A DNA stretch of 64,000 bases, taken from contig CAYRWR010000017.1 of the NCBI GenBank assembly GCA_964428015.1, positions 1 to 64,000 of the forward strand, written 5' to 3'. Each line of letters starts with the position of its first letter. Position 1 is the stretch's first letter. The position numbers were made by a program, and so were the translations under genes. The DNA is from CAYRWR01 sp964428015. GTDB lineage: Bacteria > Spirochaetota > Brevinematia > Brevinematales > CAYRWR01. Below the pieces are notes generated by a model. It ran no database searches, was not told the origin of the DNA, and saw only the letters and a list, made by a program, of their open reading frames with translations. This document shows, one piece after another, positions 31,778 through 41,558 of the stretch.

Positions 31778-34053
31778 TACTTACCCAGCAGGTCTTTAAA
31801 GGGGTTGTAGCTGAAATTATCAGCTTTGGGGGCATAGCTGGCTGGAGACACATCTTTTTCCCGCTTCACTTCCTTCTTTTCAGCCGGTTTCTTTATTTCC
31901 AGCTTGGGACGGGGAGGGGTAGGTCCCTTGGCGGTCTTGAGAGACAGGCCTATTCTTTTTCGGACTTCATCCATTTCCAGAATGACGAATTCTTTCACAT
32001 CTCCCACTTTTATCACATCCATAGGATTCTTGACAAAGGTATCCGACAGTTCAGAAACATGCACCAGAGCGGTTTCCTTGATTCCGATATCCACAAAAGC
32101 CCCAAAATCCACTACATTTTTCACCTTTCCGGTGACTTTCATACCTACTTTTAAATCTTTGAATTCCACCACACCTTTCTGTAATATAGGCAGAGGATAA
32201 TCCTCACGAGGGTCACGGTTGGGCTTCTTCAATTCAGCTACAATATCATCAATGGTAATGGCACTGACCTTATATTTTTCCATTAATGCAGATTTTGAAT
32301 CTTTAGTGAGGATTCCACCCTCCTGCATGGCCTGGAGTATTTCTCTGGCAATAGGATAGTTTTCGGGGTGGACCCAGGTGTTGTCTAAAATATCTTTGCT
32401 TTCCGGGATTTTCAAAAATCCGGCACACTGTTCAAAACTTTTAGGGCCCATACCGCTGATTTTATTGAGACTGGCCCGGTCCGCAATCACTCCATGCTGG
32501 TCACGAAACTGCACAATATTCTTGGCAATGCTGGTAGAAATACCTGATACATATTTTAAAAGAGAAAATGAAGCTGTGTTCAAATTGACGCCTACTTTGT
32601 TCACTACAGATTCCACGACTTCATCCAGGGATTCTCCCAGTGCTTTCTGATTGAGGTCATGCTGGTATAGTCCCACTCCGATACTTTGAGGATCAATCTT
32701 GACCAATTCTGATAGAGGATCCTGTAGTCTGCGGCCGATGGAGATGGCTCCCCGTACAGTCAGATCCAGGTCAGGAAATTCCTCACGGGCTATTTCCGAT
32801 GCGGAATAGACACTGGCTCCATCCTCTGCCACTACGGTATACTGCAGATTCAGTCCATGTTCCTGGATAGCTTTGGCTACCACCTGCTGGACTTCATGGC
32901 TGCCTGTACCATTACCCACCGCAATCAGTTCCACATTATATTTTTTTGCAAACTCGGCAATCTTCTGCGCTGACTCATCTTCTTTATGCTGATAAATCAT
33001 GAAATAATGGAGAAACTGGCCGGTTTCACTGAGACAGACTATTTTGGTACCGGTACGTATACCGGGGTCGATTCCCATGACCCTGGTCCCTTTGATAGGA
33101 GGAGACATCAGCAAATCCCGCAGATTGGTAGAAAAAACATTGATGCCGTGTTTATCAGACTGGTCATGCAGGTCAGATCGGATTTCCCTCTCCAATGAAG
33201 GTACCAGCAGCCTTTTCAATCCATCCGAGATTGCCGCTTTGTGATAAAAATTATGAATTTTTGCGGAAGCTTCCAACATTGCATTGGCCTCTTCCCAGTC
33301 AAACTCAATACGCGACTTGAGTTCTCCTTCCTTTTCTCCACGGTTGATAGCCAGGACCATATGCGGTTTAAGCTGTCCGATCGGCTGCGCAAAATCATAG
33401 TACATCTTATAGACACTGGTTTCACCTGTACCTTCTCCATTGACCACCAGTTTGGCGGTTTTGATGAGCCAGGTCTTGAGCTTGGTACGCTGGTCCATAT
33501 CCTGAGACACCTGTTCTGCCACAATATCCATGGCACCCTGCAGAGCTTCATCTTTATCATTGACTCCCTTTTCTGGGTCAATATATTTCAACGCCTCTTT
33601 TTCCAATTCTGAGGCAGATAGTTTCAGCATTTCTTCCGACAGCGGCCCCAATCCTTTTTCAATGGCGATCATGGCTCTGGTCTTTTTCTTCTTTTTATAG
33701 GGGGCGTAGAGGGATTCCAGCTCACTCAGCGTCTGGCATTTCAAGATATTTTTATAGAGGTCTTCTGTGAGTTTTTCCTGAGAAAATATCGACCGGATGA
33801 CTTCAATACGGCGTGTTTCCATATTTTCATGATAGGCTAATTTATGAGAGATTTCCCGGACCTGCACTTCATCCAGCGAACCAGTAACTTCCTTACGGTA
33901 TCTGGAAATGAAGGGTATAGTATCCCCTTCTTTGAACAGACTGACTGTGGCTCTGACCTGGTGTTCGGAAATCTCCAGATCCTGGCTTATTTTTTTAATG
34001 ACCAGATCCGCGTCCAGAGCAAGTGACGCGATAAATTCTTCGTTCAGTTCCAT
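31777..34053 (-). CDS. tex: Tex family S1 RNA-binding transcription accessory protein
   Basis: A 758-residue Tex protein, close to the usual length. The N-terminal helical region has SLFKEGDTIPFISRYRKEVTGSLDEVQVREI. A YqgF/RNase H-like core follows (VMGIDPGIRTGTKIV around residue 328), then tandem helix-hairpin-helix motifs (YVSGISTSIAKNIVQF; LNKISGMGPKSFEQCAGFL) and a C-terminal S1 domain around 635-712 (VGMKVTGKVKNVVDFGAFVDIG). The Lys-rich tail is low in complexity. Tex binds nucleic acid and associates with transcription and RNA turnover in the cytoplasm; its exact role is not settled. Confidence 0.96.
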   Translation of the reverse strand: MELNEEFIASLALDADLVIKKISQDLEISEHQVRATVSLFKEGDTIPFISRYRKEVTGSLDEVQVREISHKLAYHENMETRRIEVIRSIFSQEKLTEDLYKNILKCQTLSELESLYAPYKKKKKTRAMIAIEKGLGPLSEEMLKLSASELEKEALKYIDPEKGVNDKDEALQGAMDIVAEQVSQDMDQRTKLKTWLIKTAKLVVNGEGTGETSVYKMYYDFAQPIGQLKPHMVLAINRGEKEGELKSRIEFDWEEANAMLEASAKIHNFYHKAAISDGLKRLLVPSLEREIRSDLHDQSDKHGINVFSTNLRDLLMSPPIKGTRVMGIDPGIRTGTKIVCLSETGQFLHYFMIYQHKEDESAQKIAEFAKKYNVELIAVGNGTGSHEVQQVVAKAIQEHGLNLQYTVVAEDGASVYSASEIAREEFPDLDLTVRGAISIGRRLQDPLSELVKIDPQSIGVGLYQHDLNQKALGESLDEVVESVVNKVGVNLNTASFSLLKYVSGISTSIAKNIVQFRDQHGVIADRASLNKISGMGPKSFEQCAGFLKIPESKDILDNTWVHPENYPIAREILQAMQEGGILTKDSKSALMEKYKVSAITIDDIVAELKKPNRDPREDYPLPILQKGVVEFKDLKVGMKVTGKVKNVVDFGAFVDIGIKETALVHVSELSDTFVKNPMDVIKVGDVKEFVILEMDEVRKRIGLSLKTAKGPTPPRPKLEIKKPAEKKEVKREKDVSPASYAPKADNFSYNPFKDLLGK

Positions 34054-34120
34054 TCCCCTCTCCCCTACTGTGATGAGAATATTATAGCAGGAAATGGGAG
34101 TTCTGTCATCTCTACAGAAG

Positions 34121-35593
34121 TTACTTGACCAGGGACAATGTTTCCTGTGCTTTATCTAAAAGGAATTGGGGAGCTTTTTTCTCTTCCATGATTTCAATAT
34201 ATTTTTTCAGAGCATCATAAGGGCGGGATTTAGCAGGGATACTGCCCCTGCTGCCTGTGGACTTGATATTTTTATCTGCTCCTTTTTCCAGTAGGTATTT
34301 TACCCAATATTGGTCAAAGAAACCCACACCATAGTGTAGAACAGTCCAGCCTTTTTTATCCTGCGCGTTAATATCTGCCCCCGCGTTCAATAAGACATGA
34401 AGCAGATATTTTTTATTTACATTAAAGGAATCATTAAAATTGTAATATTCAATGTTCCCTCTGGAGTTAATATAAATATGGTAAAACAAGATTTTCATGA
34501 GACCATCATTAATGAGATTGGGTTGAGCGTACACCATGAGAGGAGTCAATCCTCGCTCATTGGCTTTATTTACCAGGGCTCCTTTTTCCAGTAGATAGCG
34601 CATAACCAGATCATCCTGACCCGCGCTGGCATAGTGCAGAGGTGTAAAACCCCGTGAGTCCGTACCATTAACATCCATGTTATACTTTTCAACCAGAAGT
34701 TTTACCATATTGAGTTCGCCGGTTAAAGCTGCCAGATGTAATGGGGGAATCCCCCATGAATTGGATTCAACCGGGTTAAAATGTAATTCATCTACCATGT
34801 ACTCGAATATTTTCCTACTACCCATGAGTACAACAATGTCTCTGATATCGAAACCCATGTGATTTCTATAATCTAAATCCGCTCCCTGTTTTATAAAGCG
34901 GCGGAAAAGTTCTAGATTATCTTTATAGGCGGTCCACTGCAGGACTGAAATCTCGTTATCATCCTTGGCGTTGACTGAGGCCCCCTGCTGGATCAGTCCT
35001 TCGATTAGATCCAATTTATCCTGTTGGATAGCCTGAATAAGGCTTTCCCCTGCGAAATCACGGATAAGTTGACTGACCGGCCACACATTTTTAAACTGGT
35101 AGGCATTTTCCCGGGTCAGAACAATTTTACTGGTTTGACCTTCCTGGGGTTTGACCCCTATCCTCCAGCACAAGACCTGACCTTTGACTACCACCATTTT
35201 TGTGGTAACCCATTTTCGGGTGTTGAGACTTTTTGATTTAAACTGATAAACTACCTTTTCCTTGCCGGGTAGTAAATAGACCTGATCTCCCGTCACTTCC
35301 GCGAATATCTTTTCCCAGTTCAATATAATAAATTGATTTCGCATCGCGATCTTGGTAGTAGGATCCAGCTCTTTGGACATTTTGTTGTTGAGTGTATCAA
35401 TCTTAGCCTGCATGCCTTTTAAAAAATAGCTTTGAGGATCTTTTTCATAGAGGGCCCACTGGATAGCATCAGGCTGAAGTCCTTCTACTTCAATACTCAG
35501 CTCCAGTTTCCAGCTGGCATAGTCTTCGCTCCAGCCGGCTGCTGTACTAATACATCCCAGCAGGAAGATTCCAATGAACTTTCTTAATTTCAT
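34121..35593 (-). CDS. Exported ankyrin-repeat protein in sigma-factor operon
   Basis: A 490-residue exported protein; the signal FIGIFLLGCISTAAGWS contains a possible lipobox (LLGC). Residues about 30-185 form a beta-rich domain of unknown type. Residues about 190-460 hold six or more ankyrin repeats (IEGLIQQGASVNAKDDNEIS; PLHLAALTGELNMVKLLVEK; PLHYASAGQDDLVMRYLLEK; VLLNAGADINAQDKKGWTVL). It is the third gene of an operon with an ECF sigma factor and its anti-sigma factor, 12 bases after the latter. It may be a regulated output or an envelope sensor that modulates the anti-sigma factor by protein contact. Confidence 0.85.
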   Translation of the reverse strand: MKLRKFIGIFLLGCISTAAGWSEDYASWKLELSIEVEGLQPDAIQWALYEKDPQSYFLKGMQAKIDTLNNKMSKELDPTTKIAMRNQFIILNWEKIFAEVTGDQVYLLPGKEKVVYQFKSKSLNTRKWVTTKMVVVKGQVLCWRIGVKPQEGQTSKIVLTRENAYQFKNVWPVSQLIRDFAGESLIQAIQQDKLDLIEGLIQQGASVNAKDDNEISVLQWTAYKDNLELFRRFIKQGADLDYRNHMGFDIRDIVVLMGSRKIFEYMVDELHFNPVESNSWGIPPLHLAALTGELNMVKLLVEKYNMDVNGTDSRGFTPLHYASAGQDDLVMRYLLEKGALVNKANERGLTPLMVYAQPNLINDGLMKILFYHIYINSRGNIEYYNFNDSFNVNKKYLLHVLLNAGADINAQDKKGWTVLHYGVGFFDQYWVKYLLEKGADKNIKSTGSRGSIPAKSRPYDALKKYIEIMEEKKAPQFLLDKAQETLSLVK

Positions 35594-35605
35594 CCTTTCT
35601 CCGAA

Positions 35606-36187
35606 TCAGAATTCCAGTTTTGCGCTGGCCAAAAGGTCAGAACCCAGTCCCGGCACATAAAGCCCATCCAATTCATTTTCCTGGTTATTGGCAGCAGGGT
35701 TATCATCATGGTCCATTTTCGCAATCATGACTTGCTTTTCTTCCGGCTGAATATTTCTTTCATAAGGAATCTCACCTTTGGCTTCATCACGCACAATATT
35801 TATTTTCAGGTCTTTATAGGTGAGCATCTGGCCATTGAGTTCAGTGATATATAACTGGTTATCAGCCTGGTAGTGCATGACTGAAGTTTTTTTTCCGGCT
35901 GTTACTTTTACTTCTTTTTCATTACCCACAGCGGGATAGAGTACTATGACTTTGGATTCAGTAGGGTGCCTGTGGGGGATTGCTATAATCAGCCCCACCG
36001 TCACCACTAATACCGCGGCCAGTCCCATACTCAGTCTGCGGAAGAACAGCATCTTCTGCAATAGCTGAGCCGGCCGATTCTGTATGCCTTTTTTTATGTA
36101 GGACATGATGTCGCTTTGCGGGTCCTGTACAGTGGCCCACTTCTCATTCGTTTCAATAAACCGGAGGATGTCTTTTTCAGCCATCAT
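35606..36187 (-). CDS. Probable membrane anti-sigma factor
   Basis: A 193-residue protein with a cytoplasmic N-terminus of about 50 residues, one membrane helix (about 53-71, GLAAVLVVTVGLIIAIP) and an extracytoplasmic C-terminal domain with an acidic linker. This is the topology of anti-sigma factors that hold an ECF sigma factor at the membrane. No classical HxxxCxxC zinc motif is present. Two adjacent ATG codons (36187 and 36184) compete for a GGGGAGG site; the first overlaps the sigma stop by 4 bases. The name rests mainly on topology and on direct coupling to the sigma gene. Confidence 0.7.
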   Translation of the reverse strand: MMAEKDILRFIETNEKWATVQDPQSDIMSYIKKGIQNRPAQLLQKMLFFRRLSMGLAAVLVVTVGLIIAIPHRHPTESKVIVLYPAVGNEKEVKVTAGKKTSVMHYQADNQLYITELNGQMLTYKDLKINIVRDEAKGEIPYERNIQPEEKQVMIAKMDHDDNPAANNQENELDGLYVPGLGSDLLASAKLEF

Positions 36188-36717
36188 TCACCTCCCCTGA
36201 TAATCTGGGCCAATCTCTCTCTGGCCCGGAACAATTTTACTTTCGCGTTATTCTCTGTAATTTCCAGCATTTCTCCGATCTCCTTTAGAGACCAGTCTTC
36301 CAGGTATTTCCATTGTAAAAGAAGCCTTTCTTCTTCTTTCAGTTTATCCATAGCGTTAAACAGGGTCATCCTGTCCTCGGTGGACAATCCCCCCTGATCA
36401 CTCCAAGTGAGGCACTCCTGATAGTCCTCATCACTCTCCGTCTTTTTACGCGCATTGGTTCTCAAAAAGCTCCGTACAGTATTGATGCCGATAGTATAGA
36501 GCCAGCTGAAAAACTTCCCGTCATCTTTTAGTGTGTACAATTTTTCATATGCCTTCCAAAAGATGTCCTGTACCAAATCTTCCGCATCTGCTTTTTTGCG
36601 GGTTTTCATGATACACAGGGAATAAATCTGCCTTTTATAGCTCTCTACTAGTTTTTCAAATGCTTTCAGATCTCCTTGTTTGGCCAGAGCCACCCAATTT
36701 GCATGGGCCTCACTCAT
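36184..36717 (-). CDS. ECF-type RNA polymerase sigma factor
   Basis: A 177-residue sigma-70 family protein with region 2 at about 10-78 (FEKLVESYKRQIYSLC, DAEDLVQDIFWKAYE, FFSWLYTIGINTVRSFLR) and region 4 at about 118-170 (MDKLKEEERLLLQWKYLEDWSLKEIGEML, then a helix-turn-helix). Regions 1 and 3 are absent, as in extracytoplasmic-function factors. ATG 36717 is preferred to a GTG one codon earlier. It leads a three-gene operon with its membrane anti-sigma factor and an exported ankyrin protein, so it likely responds to an envelope signal. Confidence 0.93.
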   Translation of the reverse strand: MSEAHANWVALAKQGDLKAFEKLVESYKRQIYSLCIMKTRKKADAEDLVQDIFWKAYEKLYTLKDDGKFFSWLYTIGINTVRSFLRTNARKKTESDEDYQECLTWSDQGGLSTEDRMTLFNAMDKLKEEERLLLQWKYLEDWSLKEIGEMLEITENNAKVKLFRARERLAQIIRGGE

Positions 36718-36767
36718 CACACATCCCTGCCTGTAGTAAAATATAGACTTCCTGTTTGTGACAAAGG

Positions 36768-37628
36768 TTACACCTTTTCACAAATATCAATAATAGTATT
36801 ATCAATCAGCCGGGTATCCCCGATGTAAATAGCCAGAGCCAGCAAAGTCGGGTTTTGCAGATTAATGGCATCTTCCAGAGTATGGGGGTCCACCAGAGAG
36901 ATATAATCTATCCGGGCATCCGGTACCTCAGATTTAACAAAAGCCTTGAGCATGGAGGTCAGGCCTACCGGACTGGTGCGGTAGTCATAACCCGCCTTTT
37001 TTGCCAACTCCAGGCAACGGTATAGAATCAGGGCTTTTTTCCTCTGTTCCGGATTCAGGTACTGATTGCGAGAGCTCATAGCCAGACCATCCTTTTCCCG
37101 CACGATGGGCATCACTCTCATCTCTATGTAAAAGTTGAGGTCCTCATTCATTTTTTCCAGGATTCTGGCCTGCTGGTAGTCTTTCTGCCCAAAATAAGCT
37201 TTATCCGGTCTGACAATATTGAACAGTTTAGCCACTACAGTGGTCACACCCCGAAAATGTCCAGGGCGGGATAAGCCGCACAAATGCTCCGGCAAATGAT
37301 CTACGGTGACCCAGGTGGCCGCACCGGCAGGGTACATTTCATCCACGCTGGGGAGAAACAGTATGTCGCAACCCGCTGCTTCCAGCAGTGCTTTATCCTT
37401 TTCAATATTACGGGGATATCGGGACAAATCTTCCTTTGGCCCGAACTGAGTAGGGTTCACAAATATCGATACTACCGTGATCTGATTTTCCCTGACGCTG
37501 GCTTCTACCAGGCTGATATGACCGGCATGAAGCGCTCCCATAGTGGGTACAAAACCGACAGTCTTGCCTTCTTTTTTTAATGCCGAAATTGTACTGTTCA
37601 GATCAGCAGCAGATTCCACGACACGCAT
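36768..37628 (-). CDS. panC: Pantothenate synthetase
   Basis: A 286-residue pantoate-beta-alanine ligase that makes pantothenate for coenzyme A. ATG 37628 is used because GGGAGG lies just upstream; six extra codons in the longer frame lack a site. Motifs include PTMGALHAGH (HxGH of the adenylate-forming fold) at about 28-37, FVNPTQFGP, FGQKDYQQ near 150, and MSSRNQYL (KMSKS equivalent) near 186. Length is normal. No panB or panD lies beside it in the window. Confidence 0.97.
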   Translation of the reverse strand: MRVVESAADLNSTISALKKEGKTVGFVPTMGALHAGHISLVEASVRENQITVVSIFVNPTQFGPKEDLSRYPRNIEKDKALLEAAGCDILFLPSVDEMYPAGAATWVTVDHLPEHLCGLSRPGHFRGVTTVVAKLFNIVRPDKAYFGQKDYQQARILEKMNEDLNFYIEMRVMPIVREKDGLAMSSRNQYLNPEQRKKALILYRCLELAKKAGYDYRTSPVGLTSMLKAFVKSEVPDARIDYISLVDPHTLEDAINLQNPTLLALAIYIGDTRLIDNTIIDICEKV

Positions 37629-37898
37629 AACCCCTCCCTTAATCACTTGCTTTATTATAGGGGGAAATAAAGAATTTTTCCATAAAAGATATCTGCCTTA
37701 ATTTAGACTTTTTCTTAGAGTTTAATTACCAGTTAGATGTACATTTTCTTTCCGTTGGAGAATAGTTCTTAGAGATGTAGATCAACTAGGTATAATTCAC
37801 CCTTTGAAAAGATACTTCATCTTCACTTAATTTGAACCATGAATATAATGCTAACTGAAAAATAATATATTTTCAAACAAAGTTCTTGACCAAAAAAA
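37629..37898. other. Intergenic stretch, AT-rich, no gene seen
   Basis: Beyond the panC ribosome site and a TATAAT in its upstream region, only AT-rich sequence is visible up to the terminator of the CotH-family gene. No frame with a ribosome site was found. Confidence 0.6.
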
Positions 37899-37924
37899 GA
37901 ACCACTTTATTAATAAAGTGGTTC
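37899..37924 (-). terminator. Terminator of the CotH-family gene
   Basis: A perfect 26-base palindrome (stem of 12 or 13 pairs) is followed on the minus strand by seven T residues, 18 bases after the gene's stop. Confidence 0.9.
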
Positions 37925-37941
37925 CATTTAACAATTTCAGT

Positions 37942-39684
37942 TCATTCAGAATATAAGGATACGTTTTGAGTGAGTTGAAGATTATCAATTACAAACATCA
38001 GATTGGTTCCCGAGGAAGGCACCCAATTACTGTCCTTATAGAATTTAAATTCAAATGCACCATTGACAGCAGAACTAAAAGTATAGGCTACAGTAAAAAT
38101 ACCATCACCGGAAGATGCATCCCCCAAAGTCCCATCATCAACCATTCCTAAATCACTGGACCAGGAAAGAGGGGGAGCCCCTCTTAAACCCACTGAAGTA
38201 GGAGTACCCAGGGGATCAAAGGTAAAAATAACAACCGTGGAACTGGGACTTACTCCACCCAATTGACCCTGCACGCTGCTGACCCTCTGGGAAATATAAT
38301 CTTTTATCCCCAGATGACGGGCCTGATTGCCGAATACCCCATCTTCATCCGAATGGGTTATAATAGTTGAGTTGATATTCCCTGACCATTCTGTATTATT
38401 ATACTGTTTCATGGTATCAGCCTGGGCATAGGGCTGAATCAGTGTCTTCAGCGCGTCAATACGGGCATTCATTGCCGTACTATTAAAATACCCGGTGATG
38501 AGTTCCTGAAGACGGTTGGTGTACCAGGTTTTCCATTCGGGTATTGCCAACACTTTTTGTACCAATATATTCTGAGGAAATCCCGAATAATAGATATCCT
38601 CGGACTGGATATGGAAGCCGTTATGATCCTGAAAATTATTCCCCATACTATTATCATAATCCCAGGCCATCCAAAACCAGTAACCGGAATTGTTTAGATT
38701 ATACAGGTAATAATTCTGAGCGTTTAGCCAGTAATTATCCCATCCGCCCACCAACGTATTGACTGCCAGCCAGTTGAGGAAACCCTCCACATCCAAAACT
38801 GCACTAAGCTGATTTTTATAAGTGGTCCCTGTACTGGTACTATTAATTTTATTGATCAGATTGGCCAAATCAGAATAGTCTTCCATATAAAGGTCTTCAT
38901 TGGTACGAAGACGATATGCCCGGGCACTATTTTGTTTGGCAAATCCATTACCCCCTCTATAATCTGCTCCCGTGCCGCTGCCCAGTTTCTGCAGATCGGC
39001 AAACCCATTGCCATGGCTACCCTTGACGCCATAATACATCTTATAAAAATTTCCGGTATTTGACACACTACCGAAAGTGTTTTTCAAAAATATTTTATCT
39101 TCCCCTTCAATCATAGTATAGAGGCCATAATAACTATATCCTATTCCATCACCATTTGCATCCACATAGACTCTTACATGATTAGCCTTGGGCGCCCGCA
39201 CTCCCGCGTACTGCATGAAATCATAGACCAGTTTTTCATGCATCAGGGTTGCATCTTTCCACTCAGAGTGTAGATTGATTCTTCGGTAACCATAAAATTC
39301 ATTGTTATCAGGGAATTTTATCCGAAATTGAGGTTTGGGTTTGTCAAAGGTAGTATTTCCTTTATATCTGATCTGTGTATCACTAACTTTATGTATTTTG
39401 CCGTCATCACAGTTGGATACAATCAGGGTACAGGGTGTATATTGCACTGCCGGTACTGTCAGACTGGGTGTCGGACTATCTACTGTTGTATCCATAACTG
39501 CACGGTTCACACTGATATAAAAGACCAGGTTTACATGGCTATTATTAGTGGAAAATGGATTAAAATCTGCTCCCAATGGACGATAATTTCCAGTTTTCAC
39601 TTCCGAATATGCCTGACTATTCGATAAATTACAACCCGTAGTTACTATAGAAATAAATATCAGAAAAGAAAAATATCTATGCAT
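37942..39684 (-). CDS. CotH-kinase family lipoprotein
   Basis: A 580-residue lipoprotein (lipobox VTTGC) starting at ATG 39684 with AAGGA 7 bases upstream. The CotH kinase-like domain spans about residues 55-440: IRYKGNTTFDKPKPQFRIKF, then HSEWKDATLMHEKLVYDFM, a YYGLYTMIEGEDKIFL strand, and the metal-binding WMAWDYDNSMG. In Bacillus CotH the corresponding fold phosphorylates coat proteins with ATP; exported homologs are found in many bacteria. Residues about 490-580 form an Ig-like domain (STVVIFTFDPLGTPTSVGLR) that may bind carbohydrate. Substrate and phosphate donor outside the cell are unknown. It is monocistronic. Confidence 0.85.
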   Translation of the reverse strand: MHRYFSFLIFISIVTTGCNLSNSQAYSEVKTGNYRPLGADFNPFSTNNSHVNLVFYISVNRAVMDTTVDSPTPSLTVPAVQYTPCTLIVSNCDDGKIHKVSDTQIRYKGNTTFDKPKPQFRIKFPDNNEFYGYRRINLHSEWKDATLMHEKLVYDFMQYAGVRAPKANHVRVYVDANGDGIGYSYYGLYTMIEGEDKIFLKNTFGSVSNTGNFYKMYYGVKGSHGNGFADLQKLGSGTGADYRGGNGFAKQNSARAYRLRTNEDLYMEDYSDLANLINKINSTSTGTTYKNQLSAVLDVEGFLNWLAVNTLVGGWDNYWLNAQNYYLYNLNNSGYWFWMAWDYDNSMGNNFQDHNGFHIQSEDIYYSGFPQNILVQKVLAIPEWKTWYTNRLQELITGYFNSTAMNARIDALKTLIQPYAQADTMKQYNNTEWSGNINSTIITHSDEDGVFGNQARHLGIKDYISQRVSSVQGQLGGVSPSSTVVIFTFDPLGTPTSVGLRGAPPLSWSSDLGMVDDGTLGDASSGDGIFTVAYTFSSAVNGAFEFKFYKDSNWVPSSGTNLMFVIDNLQLTQNVSLYSE

Positions 39685-39748
39685 TATATTATCCTTTATT
39701 TTATTACAATCATAGATTAGTATATACCTTAATAGGTTACATTTCAAT

Positions 39749-39772
39749 AAAAAAACCCCGGTTTCCCGGGGT
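39749..39772 (-). terminator. Terminator of the hnd operon
   Basis: ACCCCGG at 39755-39761 pairs with CCGGGGT at 39766-39772. A run of T follows on the minus strand, 17 bases after the hndD stop. Confidence 0.9.
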
Positions 39773-39788
39773 ATTGTGATGTATGTGT

Positions 39789-41549
39789 TTAATGGTTGTA
39801 TAAATCCCTGGGCTGGTACTTGGTATGGAGCAGTTTATGGGACTTTTCACTAAGGGGTTTACCCAGAAATTCCTTGTAGATCTGCTGGATAGCCGGATTT
39901 TCATGGGAACAGCGCACTGTGGACTGTTCGTCATCTTTGTAGATTCCCGCAGTACGTTTTTTACGAATCTCATCGGTAGCTCCATAGGGCTGTCCGCCGC
40001 CCCCGATACATCCACCCCGACATGCCATAACTTCGATAAAGTCATAGGGCATAGGCGCACCGGTCTTTTTGGCTTCACGGATTTTATCCATTACTTTTCC
40101 TACATTTCCCAGTTCATGCGCTACGGCAATGCGTACCTTTGTGCCTTCTATGTCTATAGTGGATTCCTTGACCCCTTCCAGTCCCCGGGTGGTCTCGAAT
40201 TCGACCTTGGCCAGATTTTTTCCGGTGACCAGATGATGAGCGGTACGCAGGGCTGCTTCCATCACACCTCCGGTGTTACCAAAGATGGTACCCGCTCCGG
40301 CATAGATACCCAGCAGGGGATCCGCGTCTTCATCAGGCAGATTCCGGAAGTCTATCCCCGCCTGTTTGATCATGCGGGCCAGTTCCCGTGTGGTCAGGGA
40401 TACGTCGATATCCTGATGCCCGGAGGCAAACATTTCATCTGTGCGGGTTATTTCGTATTTCTTAGCAGTACAGGGCATGATTGATACCATAAAGATTTTG
40501 TCAGGGTCAATACCCATTTTTTCAGCATAATAGGTCTTGGTCATTGTACCCACCATCTCATGGGGAGATTTTGCACTGGAGAAATGCTCAATGAGGTCGG
40601 GGTAGTATTTTTCCATGTAGTCTACCCAGGCGGGACAGCAGCTGGTGACCAGAGGCAGAGCGCCTTTTTTATGCACGAATCTTTCAATAAATTCTGTACC
40701 TTCTTCCATAATAGTGAGGTCTGCACCAAAATTGGTATCAAAAATAGTATCAAATCCCAAGTGACGCAGCGCTGTATAGATCTTTCCGGTCACAACAGTC
40801 CCGGGCTCATAGCCGAAGGCTTCGCCCAATGCCACACGGACCGCGGGAGCGATCTGTACCACGGTATGGGTCTGGTTTTCTTCCTGGTGGAGAAGGGCTT
40901 CCCATACTACCTGGGTCTCATCTTTTTCATGGATGGCTCCCACCGGACAATGGGCCGAACACTGACCGCATTTCACACAGGGTGAATCGTTTAATTCTAC
41001 CTGGGCAGCCGGGGCTATGACGGTATCCAGACCGCGGCCAATAAATTCCAGGGCCCATACATTCTGCATATTCTGACAGACACTGGCACAGCGGCCGCAT
41101 AATACACATTTTTCAGGGTTAAGCACGATAGAGGGTGTACTTTCGTCAGGAGTAATGTCTTTTAAGCGCATCTCAAAGGGTACTTCTCTGATACCGAATT
41201 CCGCGGTCAGTCTCTGCAGTTCACAGTTCTGATTACGCAGACAGCGCAGACAGTCATTGGGGTGAGTAGACAGTATCAGCTGCAGCACTGTGCGGCGTAC
41301 CTTGACGATTTCAGCATCATGGGTAATGATATCCATACCGTCCTGAGCCGGAGTGGCACAGGCCCGGATCATCTTGGGTGAACCTTTGACCTTGACCACA
41401 CACAGTCCGCAGGCACCCCAGGCTTCCAGGTCGGGGTGTTTACACAAGGTGGGGACATTTACCTGGAGTTTTTTGGCGGCGTCCAGTACTGACTTGCCTT
41501 CTTCTATCTCTACTTCTACATTATTTATCTTCAGTTTTACTGTTTTCAT
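39789..41549 (-). CDS. hndD: [FeFe]-hydrogenase catalytic subunit HndD
   Basis: A 586-residue catalytic subunit of the NAD(P)-linked [FeFe] hydrogenase. The N-terminal [2Fe-2S] domain has CKHPDLEAWGACGLC. The His-ligated cluster follows (HPNDCLRCLRNQNC), then two [4Fe-4S] clusters (CVLCGRCASVC; CVKCGQCSAHCP). The H-cluster domain has all three signatures: TSCCPAWVDY, MPCTAKKYE and EVMACRGGCIGGGGQPYG. A C-terminal small-subunit-type tail is present. It reduces protons or oxidises H2, passing electrons to HndC. The operon contains no maturases (HydE, HydF, HydG), so these must lie elsewhere. It is the last gene of a five-gene operon. Confidence 0.97.
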   Translation of the reverse strand: MKTVKLKINNVEVEIEEGKSVLDAAKKLQVNVPTLCKHPDLEAWGACGLCVVKVKGSPKMIRACATPAQDGMDIITHDAEIVKVRRTVLQLILSTHPNDCLRCLRNQNCELQRLTAEFGIREVPFEMRLKDITPDESTPSIVLNPEKCVLCGRCASVCQNMQNVWALEFIGRGLDTVIAPAAQVELNDSPCVKCGQCSAHCPVGAIHEKDETQVVWEALLHQEENQTHTVVQIAPAVRVALGEAFGYEPGTVVTGKIYTALRHLGFDTIFDTNFGADLTIMEEGTEFIERFVHKKGALPLVTSCCPAWVDYMEKYYPDLIEHFSSAKSPHEMVGTMTKTYYAEKMGIDPDKIFMVSIMPCTAKKYEITRTDEMFASGHQDIDVSLTTRELARMIKQAGIDFRNLPDEDADPLLGIYAGAGTIFGNTGGVMEAALRTAHHLVTGKNLAKVEFETTRGLEGVKESTIDIEGTKVRIAVAHELGNVGKVMDKIREAKKTGAPMPYDFIEVMACRGGCIGGGGQPYGATDEIRKKRTAGIYKDDEQSTVRCSHENPAIQQIYKEFLGKPLSEKSHKLLHTKYQPRDLYNH

Positions 41550-41558
41550 GTTATCCTC

